Origin: Halomarina ordinaria | Lineage (GTDB): Archaea; Halobacteriota; Halobacteria; Halobacteriales; Haloarculaceae | NCBI RefSeq assembly: GCF_030553305.1 | Contig: NZ_JARRAH010000003.1 | Coordinates: 124,001-188,000, forward strand | Length of the DNA: 64,000 nt | Reading direction: 5' to 3' | In this document: one piece after another, positions 42,087-51,552 of the stretch | Layout of the letters: the number at the start of each line of letters is the position of its first letter | How positions within the stretch are numbered: the first letter of the stretch is position 1 | The notes under the pieces: model-generated | Seen by the model: the letters and a program-made list of their open reading frames with translations, nothing else | Database searches by the model: none | Told to the model about the DNA's origin: nothing | Position numbers and translations under genes: made by a program

Positions 42087-43343
42087 TCAGGGCCGCTCGT
42101 CCGCGTCGGGGCCGCTCGCTCCCGAGCCGTCGGGGTCCTCGCGCGGTCCCTCGCTCGCCACCGACCCGTCGTCGACGCGTTCGACCGCGCTGGGGAGCGG
42201 TTCGTCGCCGTCCAGGTCGGGAATCGGGTCCGCACCGACGGCGTCGGGGGTGACGGGGACGCCGTGGACCAGGTCCGGCAGGACGATGCGCGCGAGGTGG
42301 ACGCCCACCACGAGGACGAGCGGGCCGAGGAACAGGCCGTACCAGCCGAAGACGAGCGGGCCGAGGATGTACGCGAACAGCACCAGCCCCACGTGGAGGT
42401 TCCGCCCGGAGATGTACGGCCGCAGCAGGATTTCGGTCGCGCCGTCGATGACCGCGAGGCTCACCAGCAGGAAGACGAGCGGGTACCAGAGGAGCGCCGG
42501 GTCGGTGATGGCCGCGAGGCCCGCGAGATAGACGACGACGGGGATGTAGACGATCTTCATCCCGACGACCGGGACGAGACTGCCCGCGCCCGCGAGCAGG
42601 GCGATGAACGTCACCGCCGAGAGCGAGAGCGGGTCGGGGGCGACCGCGTTGAGGGCGTTGTAGGAGATGGCGGCGACGACGGCGACGACGAACGCGTTGA
42701 GGATGTTCCCGAAGTAGACGGTCTTCAGGTCGCGGTCGACCGCCCGGCCGTAGGCGACGAGCGCCGCGTCGTCGTCCGCGAGGCCGCGGCGAACCCACCC
42801 CGCGAGCTTGTAGTCGTCGCGCAGGAGGTAGAACGCGACGGCGAGGGCGATGAACAGCTGGAGGAGCCCCGACGCGAGGAGGCCCGCGTAGCCACCGGCG
42901 GTCGCCAGCAGGTCCTGGACGGTGCTCGGCGTGGCGAGGTCCGTGAGCCGCTGGGGGTTCTCCAGCAGGACGGTGACGAGTTCCTGGGGGTTGCTGACCG
43001 CGAGGTCGCCGAGGTACGGCTGGAGCGACGTCTGGTAGTCGCTCAGGTCGATGGCGGCGAGACCGCCCAGTTCGCGGGCGGCGAGAACTACCGTGTAACC
43101 GATGAGCAACAGTATCGGGAGTGCGATGAGCAACAGCGCGAGGCCCGCCCGGAGCGACCGCGAGGGGAAGCGGTCGCCCAGCCGCGAGTAAATCGGGCGC
43201 GTCGCGTAGTAGATGAACACCCCGAGGACGAACGCACCGAGGTACGAGTAGACGACGTAACAGAACACGGCCACGACCGCGAGGGTGAGCGCCCACCACG
43301 CCACCTGCGAACGGTCACCGACGAACTCCGGCTCGACTCTCAT
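42087..43343 (-). CDS. AI-2E-family (PerM/YdiK-type) membrane protein
   Basis: The 418-residue protein has two helices at the N-terminus (residues 14-45), a central soluble stretch (about 95-150), and five or more C-terminal helices with the family patterns LLRDDYKLAGWV, YFGNILNAFVVAVVAAISYNAL and GSLVPVVGMKIVYIPVV. The C-terminus has a 50-residue acidic tail. Members include the autoinducer-2 exporter TqsA and Na+/H+ antiporter-like proteins; the solute here is unknown. The ATG at 43343 begins the conserved part; a GTG six codons upstream is an alternative. Confidence 0.86.
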   Translation of the reverse strand: MRVEPEFVGDRSQVAWWALTLAVVAVFCYVVYSYLGAFVLGVFIYYATRPIYSRLGDRFPSRSLRAGLALLLIALPILLLIGYTVVLAARELGGLAAIDLSDYQTSLQPYLGDLAVSNPQELVTVLLENPQRLTDLATPSTVQDLLATAGGYAGLLASGLLQLFIALAVAFYLLRDDYKLAGWVRRGLADDDAALVAYGRAVDRDLKTVYFGNILNAFVVAVVAAISYNALNAVAPDPLSLSAVTFIALLAGAGSLVPVVGMKIVYIPVVVYLAGLAAITDPALLWYPLVFLLVSLAVIDGATEILLRPYISGRNLHVGLVLFAYILGPLVFGWYGLFLGPLVLVVGVHLARIVLPDLVHGVPVTPDAVGADPIPDLDGDEPLPSAVERVDDGSVASEGPREDPDGSGASGPDADERP

Positions 43344-43470
43344 CGTCCCCTCTTGTCCCACGAGCGGGAAATCGCTTCTGCCCGCGGCACCGCTGCGCGT
43401 GACGCCCTGTTTTCACGCCACGATGTATCTAACGAAATACTGATAGTCATAGAACTCGATACGTAACCAG

Positions 43471-44508
43471 ATGAAGCGTGACCTCCTCGTCGTCCTCGTC
43501 GTCCTCCTCGTCGCCTCGGTGGGGGCCGGCGGGACGTTCCTGCTCGGCGGGGAGGGGTCGGGGAACGCGACCGGCGGGGGCGACGGCGAAGCGAGTCAGG
43601 CGGCGTCGACGGACGCGCCGGACACGCCCTGGGGGAACGAGACCGTCGTCGTCGGCATCAACTACACCACGTGGGAGAACCGGTCGCTCTCCCCCCACGT
43701 GGAGGAGACCCTCGACTACTGGAACGGACCCGCCGGCCGCCACGGGGCCTACGAGGCGACGTTCGTCCTCGACCCGGACGCCGACGACCCGGACGTCGAG
43801 GTGCGCGTCGTCCCCTCGATTCCGACCTGTGGCGTGGAGGGGACCGAACGGACCCTCGGCTGTGCGCCCGTGCTGCGTGAGGGAACGCGCGCGTCGTCGC
43901 CCGAAGTCGTCGAGGTCGTCGCGGGGTACAACGACACCTCCACGACGCGCACCCTCCGCCACGAGTTCGGCCACGTCCTCGGCATCGGTCACGGCGAACG
44001 CCCCTACTCGCTGATGACCGAGCGGTACGACGCGACACGCCTGCCACAGCGCGACGCGGCCGACCGTCCCGACCCCTGGCGTCCCGAACACCTCACCGTC
44101 TACGTCGACGACGGGAACCACTCCGCGAGCGCGGGCGACCTCCGCGAGCAGGTCGGCGGCGCGCTCGGCTACTACGAGTCGGGTGCGGAGGGGGCCGTCG
44201 AGACCGACCTCCGCTTCGCGCTGACCGACGACCCCGCCGAGGCGAACGTCGTGGTCGCGTTCCCCGACGAGCCGACCTGTCGGAGCGGGCCGGGGTCGTG
44301 CCGGACGCTCTACGGCGACGACCCGGACGGGGACGGCGCGCTCGAACACTACGACCGGCTCAGGATCGAGGTCGTCGACGTCGACGGCGAGGCGGTCGGC
44401 TGGCACGTCGGCGCGAACCTCCTCCCGGTGTTCGGCGCCGACGCCGACCGGCCGCCCGCGTTCGTCGACGCGGGCTACGAGGAACGTCGCGGCCGCTGGT
44501 GGGAGTGA
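43471..44508 (+). CDS. Secreted metzincin-type metallopeptidase
   Basis: The 345-residue protein has an N-terminal hydrophobic helix (residues 5-27) followed by a low-complexity linker, so it is secreted or membrane-tethered. The catalytic region shows the extended zinc motif HEFGHVLGIGH (164-174), with Met182 in YSLMTERYD as the Met-turn, which together define the metzincin clan (matrixin-like). The rest has no recognisable domain. Four cysteines (C120, C131 and two near residues 270-277) could form disulfide bonds. It is divergent from the AI-2E-type gene and probably acts on extracellular protein. Confidence 0.82.
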   Translation: MKRDLLVVLVVLLVASVGAGGTFLLGGEGSGNATGGGDGEASQAASTDAPDTPWGNETVVVGINYTTWENRSLSPHVEETLDYWNGPAGRHGAYEATFVLDPDADDPDVEVRVVPSIPTCGVEGTERTLGCAPVLREGTRASSPEVVEVVAGYNDTSTTRTLRHEFGHVLGIGHGERPYSLMTERYDATRLPQRDAADRPDPWRPEHLTVYVDDGNHSASAGDLREQVGGALGYYESGAEGAVETDLRFALTDDPAEANVVVAFPDEPTCRSGPGSCRTLYGDDPDGDGALEHYDRLRIEVVDVDGEAVGWHVGANLLPVFGADADRPPAFVDAGYEERRGRWWE

Positions 44509-44532
44509 CGGGCGTCGAACGCGACGGTCAGC

Positions 44533-45156
44533 TCAGTCGAAGAGGTACCGTCGAATACTGTCGAGGAAGCTCCCGTCGTCTGCTGCGGCCGCGGGGTCGG
44601 TCGCGGCGGTGGAGGCCTCCTCCTCGTCCGTCGCCCCCCTCGGTTCCGTCGGTTCCGTGGGGTCCGACCGTTCGACGGGGTCCACCTCCCCCCCGTCGAA
44701 CGTCGGGGTCGCGGCGAGGGGGTGACCGTCGCGCACGTCGCCCCGGGTGTCGCTCGGTTCCTCGAGCGACCGACCGGGCGCGGCGTCGCGCGTCAACTCG
44801 AAGCCCATGTCCACGATGAGTTCCTCGAGGTGCGCCTCGACGGCGTCGACGTGGATGCGCTGGGTGGGGACGGTCATCGAGATGTCGCTGTCACGCAGGC
44901 GATAGCGCGCCCCCTCGACGTCGAGCTGTGAGACCGCCGGGAGGCGCCCGTGTTCGGCGTAGTACGTCCGCAACTCCGAGACGGACGGTGAGATGGTGTG
45001 GACCCCGACGAACTTCGGCGTCGTCACCTGGACGCCGTCGTTGACGAGCGTGACGTCGCTCACCGGCTGGTTGCCGAGGACGCCGACCAGGAACGACCGC
45101 GCCTGCTCGTGTTGACCCTTCGCGAGCAGTTGTCGGACCCGGTCTTCGAATGACAT
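44533..45156 (-). CDS. Haloarchaeal protein of unknown function next to rdfA
   Basis: The 207-residue protein has a folded N-terminal domain (residues 1-120, starting MSFEDRVRQLLAKGQHEQAR) and a long, low-complexity, acidic tail ending SFLDSIRRYLFD, which may be a short amphipathic helix. I do not recognise the family. The ATG at 45156 has a GGAGG ribosome-binding site about seven bases before it. It is divergent from rdfA, so a link to cell-shape control is possible but not shown. Confidence 0.65.
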   Translation of the reverse strand: MSFEDRVRQLLAKGQHEQARSFLVGVLGNQPVSDVTLVNDGVQVTTPKFVGVHTISPSVSELRTYYAEHGRLPAVSQLDVEGARYRLRDSDISMTVPTQRIHVDAVEAHLEELIVDMGFELTRDAAPGRSLEEPSDTRGDVRDGHPLAATPTFDGGEVDPVERSDPTEPTEPRGATDEEEASTAATDPAAAADDGSFLDSIRRYLFD

Positions 45157-45270
45157 ATATCCCTCCTGAAGCGTCCAGTGGCAAGTACGTTTGGGTTCGA
45201 ACGGATTTCCCTCGGGTGGTCGGGTCCGGGCGACGGGACGTTTATGCCGGTCTCCCATCAAGACAGTGCG

Positions 45271-45906
45271 ATGACCGACGGAACGGACGTGGGCGACGGG
45301 GAGTCGCGGGGGAGTCCGGGACCGCGCGTGAAGGTCGCCCGCCTCATCGACCGACACGGCCTCGTCGGGTACGGCGCCGACCTGGAGGCGCGCTGGACCG
45401 ACCCGGAGGACGACTGGAGCCTCCGCGGCCTGGCGACGTGGTTCAACACGGCGCTCGTCGGGGCGCACCTCGACGAGGCCGGCGTCCCGCACACGCGACG
45501 CGACCCCGGCGAGACGTACCGTCGGCTCACCGACGAGGACGCCACGGAGGGCGAACGGCGGGAGGTCGAGGCGCGACTGGTGCGCGACGGCGTCGACGTC
45601 GAGACACTTCGCGACGAGTTCGTGAGCCACCAGGCGGTCCACACCTACCTGCGCAAGCACCGCGGCGCGTCGGCGCCGTCGGTGAGCGACGAGGAGCAAC
45701 TGGCCCGTGACCGCGAGCGCCTCGAACGCCTCCGGAGTCGGGCGGTCGCCGTCACCGAGGAGACCGTCGACCGCCTGCAGCGCACCGACCGCCTCACGCT
45801 CGGGACGTTCTCCGCGTTCGTCGACGTCCAGGTGCTCTGTGAGGGCTGCGGGCGCCAGTACGAGGTGAGCGACCTCATCGAGGCCGGCGGCTGCGACTGC
45901 CGGTGA
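45271..45906 (+). CDS. rdfA: RdfA family protein (rod-determining factor)
   Basis: The 211-residue protein matches the haloarchaeal RdfA family: an N-terminal KVARLIDRHGLVGYGADLEARW, a middle with FVSHQAVHTYLRKHRGA and the coiled stretch ERLERLRSRAVAVTEETVDRLQRT, and a Cys-rich C-terminus with VLCEGCGRQYEV and GGCDC that probably binds zinc. In Haloferax volcanii a protein of this family is needed for the rod cell shape. The ATG at 45271 is 28 bases after a TTTATG box at 45241-45246, a leaderless arrangement. In many haloarchaea an SMC-related gene follows it; here that gene is broken. Confidence 0.85.
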   Translation: MTDGTDVGDGESRGSPGPRVKVARLIDRHGLVGYGADLEARWTDPEDDWSLRGLATWFNTALVGAHLDEAGVPHTRRDPGETYRRLTDEDATEGERREVEARLVRDGVDVETLRDEFVSHQAVHTYLRKHRGASAPSVSDEEQLARDRERLERLRSRAVAVTEETVDRLQRTDRLTLGTFSAFVDVQVLCEGCGRQYEVSDLIEAGGCDCR

Positions 45907-45981
45907 GAACGCGTCCTCTGGAGGCCGACACGCCCGCGAACCTGATAAAGCTCTATACCGTGCGCGGTCGTCGAACGGTCC

Positions 45982-47870
45982 ATGTGCTCGAAGCAGGCCG
46001 TCCGTGGGGACTCGACGGTCCGCGTGCGGAACGTCGGGGGGATCGACGAGACGGCGGTGACGTTCTCGCCCGGCGTGACGATCCTCCGGGGGCGGAACGC
46101 GACGAACCGTACCTCGCTCCTCCAGGCGGTCATGGCCGGCCTCGGCGGGTCGAGCGCCTCGCTGAAGGGTGACGCCGACGAGGGACGCGTCGAACTCGAC
46201 CTGAACGGGGAGACGTACACCCGGACGCTCCGGCGCGAGGGGGGGTCGGTCCGCTTCGACGGCGACCCCTACCTCGACGGCGAGGAGGCGGAGACCGCGG
46301 AGGTGTTCGCGTTCCTGCTCGAGGACAACGAGGGGCGACGGGCGGTCGCCCGCGGCGACGACCTCCACGACATCATCATGCGACCGGTCGACACGGCCGA
46401 AATCGAGGCCGAAATCGACCGTCTGGAACGCGAGAAGCGAGCGCTGACCCGGGAGCTGGCCGAGCTCGACGACCTCGAGGCCGAGCGCGAAACGCTCGAA
46501 CGCGAGCGGGCGGCCCTCCGGCGTGAACGCGAGGCGACGCGCGAGGCGCTGGCCGAGAAGGAAGCCGAGGTCGACGCCGCCGACGCCGACGGCGAGCCCG
46601 CGAGTCTCGAGTCGACATTGACCGACCTCGGCGAGGTGCGGGCGGCGCTCGAGAACACGCGGCTCGACCTCGACTCGGAGCGCGAGAGCGTCGACGCGCT
46701 GGAACGCGAGCGCGCCGACCTGCGGGCGGACCTCGACGCCCTCCCGGCGGCGACGGACGAGACGGAGGACCTTGAGGCGCGGCTCGAACACCTCCGGGCG
46801 CGCCGACGCTCGCTCGACGGGACGGTGAGCGAACTCCAGAGCATCGTCCAGTTCAACCGCGAGATGCTGGAGGGGAGCGCACCGGACGTCGCGGACGCGC
46901 TCGCGGCGGACGCGGCGGCCGACGCGACGGACGGGGCCGTGACGGACCGCCTGCTCGACGGCGAGACGACGACGTGCTGGACCTGCGGGTCGGACGTCGA
47001 CGTCGACCAGATAGCGACGACCGTCGACCGCCTGCAGTCGCTCCGCCGGACGAAACTGGCCGAGCGAAACGAGATACGCGAGCGACAGGCGACGGTGAAG
47101 GCGACCCTCGACGAGCACCGGACGGAGCGCGACCGCAGAGCGCGCGCGCGAACACGGCTGGAGCGCGTCGTCGACGAACTCGAGCGGCGGCGCGAGCGAA
47201 TCGAGACGCTCGAACGACGGCGCGAGGAGCGAACGGCACGCATCGAACGCCTCGAAGCCGAAGTGGAAGCGCGCGAACACGACGACCACGCCGCCGTCCT
47301 CGCACTCCACCGGGAGGCGAACGAACTGGAGTTCGAACTCGGCCGGCTGGACGACGACGTCGACGAGGTCGGGGAGCGCATCGCCCGCATCGACGGGCGC
47401 CTCGCGGAGCGCGCCGACCTCGAACGCGAGCGCGAGACCGTCACGGAGTCGCTGACGGACCTGCGCACGCGCGTCGACCGTCTCGAGACCGAGGCCGTCG
47501 AGCGGTTCAACGACCGGATGGCGACGGTCCTCGACCTCCTCGAGTACGAGAACCTCGACCGCATCTGGCTCGAACGCTCGGTCGACGAGGACCGGTCGAG
47601 CGTCGACGACGCCACGTTCGAGTTGCACGTGGTACGGACGACGGCGTCGGGGACGGCGTACGAGGACACGGTGGACCACCTGAGCGAGTCCGAACGGGAG
47701 GTGACGGGGCTGGTGTTCGCGCTGGCGGGATACCTGGTCCACGAGGTCCCGACCGCATCGCCCACCTCGTCGACGACCTCGCCCAGGAGGCGCCGTTCCT
47801 CGTCACGGCGCTCCTGCCCGAGGACGCCCGGGCGCTCGACGACGCGTACGACCGCGTCGACGACATCTGA
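45982..47870 (+). pseudogene. Archaea-specific SMC-related protein, broken by a deletion near the Walker B region
   Basis: The frame from 45982 encodes a Sph/Rad50-like protein: a P-loop-like ILRGRNATNRTSLLQ, long coiled coils, and a zinc-hook-like CWTCGS near residue 333. It reads normally through LSESEREVTGLVFALAGYLVHEV (signature helix) to about 47748. The next expected 20 or so residues, which hold Walker B and the D-loop in this family, are missing, and the frame shifts. The true C-terminus (RIAHLVDDLAQEAPFLVTAL, LLPEDARALDDAYDRVDDI) is present in another frame and stops at 47868-47870. In the original frame translation would run on to 48435. ATPase function must be lost. Confidence 0.82.
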
Positions 47871-47964
47871 ACCCTGCCGTCGGAGGGCGAGTAGCGACAC
47901 CGAAGCCCCACGACACCTGCCATCGGGACCGTTCCCTCGGGGCACCGGTCGGAGAGGGACGCCC

Positions 47965-48378
47965 TCAGAGCGGGCGGAACTTCGCGCCGTAGCGGACGAC
48001 GCCCTCGCCCTCGTAGATGCGTCGGACGACGGCCTCGACGCGGTCGCCGCGGCCGTGTTCGTGGGGGTCGCAGTCGGTGAGCATCGCCGGGACGCGCGCC
48101 CCCTCGTCGAGTTCGACGAGCACCGCGCCGATGGCCCCCTCCGCGTCGAGCAGGCCGGCGAACTCCGGCGGCGCGCCGTTCTCGATGACCGTGTGGGCGA
48201 CGATTTCCCCCGTGCCCTCGGGTTCGACCTCCTCGAAGGCGTCGACGGCCGCGCACTCGACGCACGGGCCGTCGGCCGGGAACGTGTGGGCGCCGCACTC
48301 GGTACACCGGCCGAGGACGAGGCGGTAGCGGCTGTCGAGGCGCTGCCACCACGTCGGGACGCTGAGGTACGCCCCCAT
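47965..48378 (-). CDS. DUF35 zinc-ribbon / OB-fold protein (acyl-CoA associated)
   Basis: The 137-residue protein has an N-terminal rubredoxin-like zinc ribbon (CTECGAHTF, then CVECAAV) and a C-terminal OB-fold (about 55-135), the layout of DUF35 proteins. In archaea, DUF35 proteins hold thiolase and HMG-CoA synthase together in one complex and help pass the acyl-CoA intermediate. The gene's ATG shares one base with the stop of the HMG-CoA-synthase-like gene, and that gene overlaps the thiolase gene, so all three are one operon. Confidence 0.9.
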   Translation of the reverse strand: MGAYLSVPTWWQRLDSRYRLVLGRCTECGAHTFPADGPCVECAAVDAFEEVEPEGTGEIVAHTVIENGAPPEFAGLLDAEGAIGAVLVELDEGARVPAMLTDCDPHEHGRGDRVEAVVRRIYEGEGVVRYGAKFRPL

Positions 48379-49340
48379 CAGCGCTCACCCCCCTCGGAGA
48401 GGACGCGACCACGCTTCCGGAGGTACTCCGCGTAGGTGAGGTCCTCGGTGGGACGGTCCTCGTTCGAGGCGACGTCGAGCGACCCCTCGATGCGGAGGGC
48501 GTCGGCCCCCGCGCCGTCGCCGAAGCCGACGACCGCGACGGCTGACTCGCCGGCCGCCCACGCCGCGAACAGGCCGAAGAAGGGGCTCGCGGCCCCCGTG
48601 TCGCCGAGGTCCGCCGCGCGGTGGTACACTTCCACGTCGGCGTCGATTCCCCTCGCGGCGCGACCGGGCAGTTTGCCGTCGGTCGCCGTCGGCGCGAGCG
48701 CGCCGGGGACCGTCTCCAGTCCCTCGACGGCGCCGGCGACGACGCTCGTGAACGCGTCGCGCCCGTAGGCCGTCGCGCCGTACGTCTCGACGCCCTCGCC
48801 GCCGCGTCGACGGAAGCGCGTCCCGGGGTACTCCCGGGCGTAGGTGGCGTGCTCGGCGACCGTCGCCGGCCCGTCCGCACCGACCACGAGGGCGACGGCA
48901 CCGGCGCCCGCGGCGTGGTCGACCGCGTCGTCGGTCGCCCCGACGGGACAGTCGGCGACGACGACGAGCGTTCGGACGGGCGTGGAGAGCGCCGACAGGA
49001 GGGCGCGCGTGCCGGCGCGCGTCGACTGGGTGAACGTCGTCACGTCGGTCGACCGCGGGAGGCCGAGGATTTCAGCGAGGCGGACGCCGACGTCGCCCTC
49101 GTCGAGCGGCGGGGTGGTCGTGGCGAACGCGAGCGCCCCGACGTCGTCCGTGTCGAGGTCACCGAGCGCCGCGCGCGCCGCCTCGACGCCCATCGTGACG
49201 GCGTCCTCGTCGTACCCCGCGACGCGCTTCTCGCGGACGCCGCCGGCCTTGAAGCCGTCCCACGCCTCGCCGACGGTCGCGGCGTCGATACGGGCGCGCG
49301 GGAGGTACGCGCCCGCGCTCACGAGCGCACTCACGCCCAT
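48378..49340 (-). CDS. HMG-CoA-synthase-like protein lacking the catalytic cysteine
   Basis: The 320-residue protein follows the archaeal HMG-CoA synthase fold along its length (start LVSAGAYLPRARIDAATVG, then VREKRVAGYDEDAVTMGVEAARAAL). At the position where archaeal enzymes have the nucleophile Cys in a CxAGT motif, this protein reads STRAGT, with Thr in place of Cys. The later HQPNGK segment with the general-base His reads TATDGK. It should therefore not condense acetyl-CoA in the normal way, and may serve as a structural partner. It overlaps the thiolase gene by ten bases and the DUF35 gene by one. Confidence 0.82.
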   Translation of the reverse strand: MGVSALVSAGAYLPRARIDAATVGEAWDGFKAGGVREKRVAGYDEDAVTMGVEAARAALGDLDTDDVGALAFATTTPPLDEGDVGVRLAEILGLPRSTDVTTFTQSTRAGTRALLSALSTPVRTLVVVADCPVGATDDAVDHAAGAGAVALVVGADGPATVAEHATYAREYPGTRFRRRGGEGVETYGATAYGRDAFTSVVAGAVEGLETVPGALAPTATDGKLPGRAARGIDADVEVYHRAADLGDTGAASPFFGLFAAWAAGESAVAVVGFGDGAGADALRIEGSLDVASNEDRPTEDLTYAEYLRKRGRVLSEGGER

Positions 49341-50500
49341 CCCCCCTCGTAGACGTGGACGACGACGGAACCGCCGGACCCACCCACGTTGTGCGTGAGG
49401 CCGCGCGAGAGGCCGTCGACCTGCCGGTCGCCCGCCTCCCCGCGCAGCTGCTTGAACACCTCGACCACCTGGCCCGTGCCGGTGGCGCCGATGGGGTGGC
49501 CCTTCGACTTCAGCCCCCCCGAGAGGTTCACCGGACGCTCGCCGTCGGGGAACGTCGCGCGACGCTCGACGTACGCGCCGGCCTCGCCCTTCTCGCAGAA
49601 GCCGAGGTCCTCGTACGCCAGCAGTTCCGCGATGGAGAAGCAGTCGTGGACCTCCGCGAACTCGATGTCCTCGGGGCCACAGTCGGCCTCGTCGTAGGCC
49701 TGCCGTGCGGCCTGCTCGGTCGCCGGGATGCCCGTCAGCGTCGGGCGCTGGAAGAGGCCGACCCGGCCGCTCGCCTGTCCGGTTCCGGTGATTCGCACGG
49801 GCCGGTCGGTCAGGTCCTCGGCCGCCTCGCGGCTGGCGACGATGACGGCGCTCGCCCCGTCGGAGGTCGGACAGCAGTCGTAGAGGTTGAGCGGGTCGGC
49901 GACCGACGGTCCGGCGACCGCGTCCTCCAGCGAGCACTCGAAGCGGAGGTGCGCGTGGGGGTTCTTCGCGCCGTTGCCGTGGTTCTTCACGGCGACGTGC
50001 GAGAGCTGTTCGCGCGTCGTCCCGAACTCGGCCATGTGCGCGGAGGCCATCTGGGCGTACACGCCCGAGAAGGTGGTGCCGGCCATGCGCTCCCACTCCG
50101 TCTCGCCGCTGACGCCGAGCCAGTAGCGCGTCTGCTCGCCGCTCATGTCGGTCATCACCTCGACGCCGCCGGCGAGGGCGACGTCCGCGACGCCCGCCCT
50201 GACGGCGAGGACGGCCTGTCGGAGGGCGACGCCGCTCGCGGCGCAGGCGTTCTCGACGCGCGTACAGGAGGTGCCGTCGAGGCCGACGTGCTCGGTGACG
50301 GCCGGCCCGCTCAGTCCCAACTGTCGGCCGCCGACGCCGAGGGTGCCGACGTAGGCCTCGTCGATACGGTCTCGCTCGAACTCGCCGTCCACGGCGTCGA
50401 CCGCGCCGTCGAACGCGGTCTTGAACAGCGAGCGATAGGATTCGTCCGGGAACGCCCCGAAGTCCGACTGGGCGGCCCCGACGACGTAGACGTCTCGCAT
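49331..50500 (-). CDS. Thiolase-family enzyme (acetyl-CoA acyltransferase, SCP2 type)
   Basis: The 389-residue protein is a thiolase with the nucleophile in ENACAASGVAL, the His motif NLSGGLKSKGHPIGATGTGQ and a C-terminal GLTHNVGGSGGSVVV. The latter (no second active Cys) is typical of SCP2-type archaeal thiolases. It cleaves beta-ketoacyl-CoA or condenses acetyl-CoA, probably in complex with the DUF35 protein. The ATG at 50500 has a dyad GAAAC-CT-GTTTC at 50524-50535 just before it. The gene heads the thiolase, HMGS-like, DUF35 operon and is divergent from the hydroxyacyl-CoA dehydrogenase gene. Confidence 0.92.
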   Translation of the reverse strand: MRDVYVVGAAQSDFGAFPDESYRSLFKTAFDGAVDAVDGEFERDRIDEAYVGTLGVGGRQLGLSGPAVTEHVGLDGTSCTRVENACAASGVALRQAVLAVRAGVADVALAGGVEVMTDMSGEQTRYWLGVSGETEWERMAGTTFSGVYAQMASAHMAEFGTTREQLSHVAVKNHGNGAKNPHAHLRFECSLEDAVAGPSVADPLNLYDCCPTSDGASAVIVASREAAEDLTDRPVRITGTGQASGRVGLFQRPTLTGIPATEQAARQAYDEADCGPEDIEFAEVHDCFSIAELLAYEDLGFCEKGEAGAYVERRATFPDGERPVNLSGGLKSKGHPIGATGTGQVVEVFKQLRGEAGDRQVDGLSRGLTHNVGGSGGSVVVHVYEGGWA

Positions 50501-50523
50501 ACGCGTGAGTCCGCTCGGGGCGT

Positions 50524-50535
50524 GAAACCTGTTTC
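50524..50535. promoter_or_regulatory. Dyad GAAAC-N2-GTTTC before the thiolase operon
   Basis: Five-base arms at 50524-50528 and 50531-50535 lie 24 bases before the thiolase ATG. The words are the same as in the dyads around the IclR gene at 51641, but in the opposite order and with shorter spacing. Confidence 0.35.
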
Positions 50536-50627
50536 CATTGTACGAGGTCGACAGGTCCTCGCGGGCGCGCCGTGCCCGCGAAAGCGGAGCGGAACGCTTA
50601 TTCCACCGCTCGAACGCCTCTCCCCGT

Positions 50628-51509
50628 ATGCACGTCACGGTTATCGGAGCGGGGAGCATGGGCCACGGCATCGCCCAGGTGTCGGCGATGGCCGGCCACG
50701 AGGTGACGCTGAACGACGTGGACGACGAGCGGGTCCGGGCCGGACTCGAGGGCGTCGAAGCCAACCTGGCGGGGGGCGTCGAGCGGGGGAAGGTGACCGA
50801 GGCGGAGCGCGAGGCGACGCTCGCGAACCTCACGGGCGAGAGCGACCTGACCGCCGCGGCCGCGGGGGCCGACCTCGTGATAGAGGCGGTCCCGGAGGTG
50901 ATGGACCTGAAGACGGAGGTGCTGGGCGAGGCGGCGGCGGTCGCCGCCGAGGACGCGCTGCTCGCGTCGAACACGTCCTCCCTGTCGCTGACGGAACTGG
51001 CGAGCGCGCTCCCCGACCCGGCCCGCGTGGTGGGCGTCCACTTCTTCAACCCGCCGCACATCATGCCGCTGGTCGAGGTAGTGCTGGCGGAACAGACCGC
51101 CGAGCGGACCGAACGCCGCGCCGTCGAGTACGTCGAGGGGCTGGAGAAGGACGCCGTCGTGGTGCGCGACAGCCCCGGCTTCGCCTCCTCCCGGCTGGGC
51201 ATCGCGCTCGGACTGGAGGCGATGCGGATGGTCGACGAGGGCGTCGCGAGCGTCCCCGACATCGACACCGCGATGCGAGAGGGGTACAACCACCCGATGG
51301 GCCCGCTCATGCTCACCGACCTCGTCGGCCTCGACGTCCGCCTCGACATCGCGGAGTACCTCCGCGAGTCGTTCGGCGAGCGCTTCCGGCCCCCGCAGGT
51401 GCTCCGGCGGAAGGTCGCCGCCGGCCACCTCGGGAAGAAATCCGGGGAGGGGTTCTACGTCTGGGAGGACGGCGAGGCCGTCGGCCCCAGCGACGAGGCG
51501 AGTCGTTGA
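50628..51509 (+). CDS. 3-hydroxyacyl-CoA dehydrogenase
   Basis: The 293-residue protein has an N-terminal Rossmann domain for NAD (VIGAGSMGHGIAQVSAMAGHEV, residues 4-25), the catalytic His in VVGVHFFNPPHIMPLVEVV and the C-terminal helical domain with GYNHPMGPLMLTDLVGLD. It oxidises 3-hydroxyacyl-CoA to 3-ketoacyl-CoA, the step before thiolysis, which fits the divergent thiolase operon. The ATG at 50628 follows CTTATT at 50597-50602 by 28 bases, fitting a leaderless transcript. Length is normal for the single-function type. Confidence 0.95.
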   Translation: MHVTVIGAGSMGHGIAQVSAMAGHEVTLNDVDDERVRAGLEGVEANLAGGVERGKVTEAEREATLANLTGESDLTAAAAGADLVIEAVPEVMDLKTEVLGEAAAVAAEDALLASNTSSLSLTELASALPDPARVVGVHFFNPPHIMPLVEVVLAEQTAERTERRAVEYVEGLEKDAVVVRDSPGFASSRLGIALGLEAMRMVDEGVASVPDIDTAMREGYNHPMGPLMLTDLVGLDVRLDIAEYLRESFGERFRPPQVLRRKVAAGHLGKKSGEGFYVWEDGEAVGPSDEASR

Positions 51510-51552
51510 GCGCACCGAGTGCGCCGTCACGTTCACTGTCAGCCGCCTGACG

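Noticed and set aside
45157-47742. Extension of the minus-strand protein at 44533-45156 to 1069 residues
   Set aside because: The extension runs antisense to rdfA and the SMC-related gene and has no family match. The conserved-looking start at 45156 has a good ribosome-binding site.
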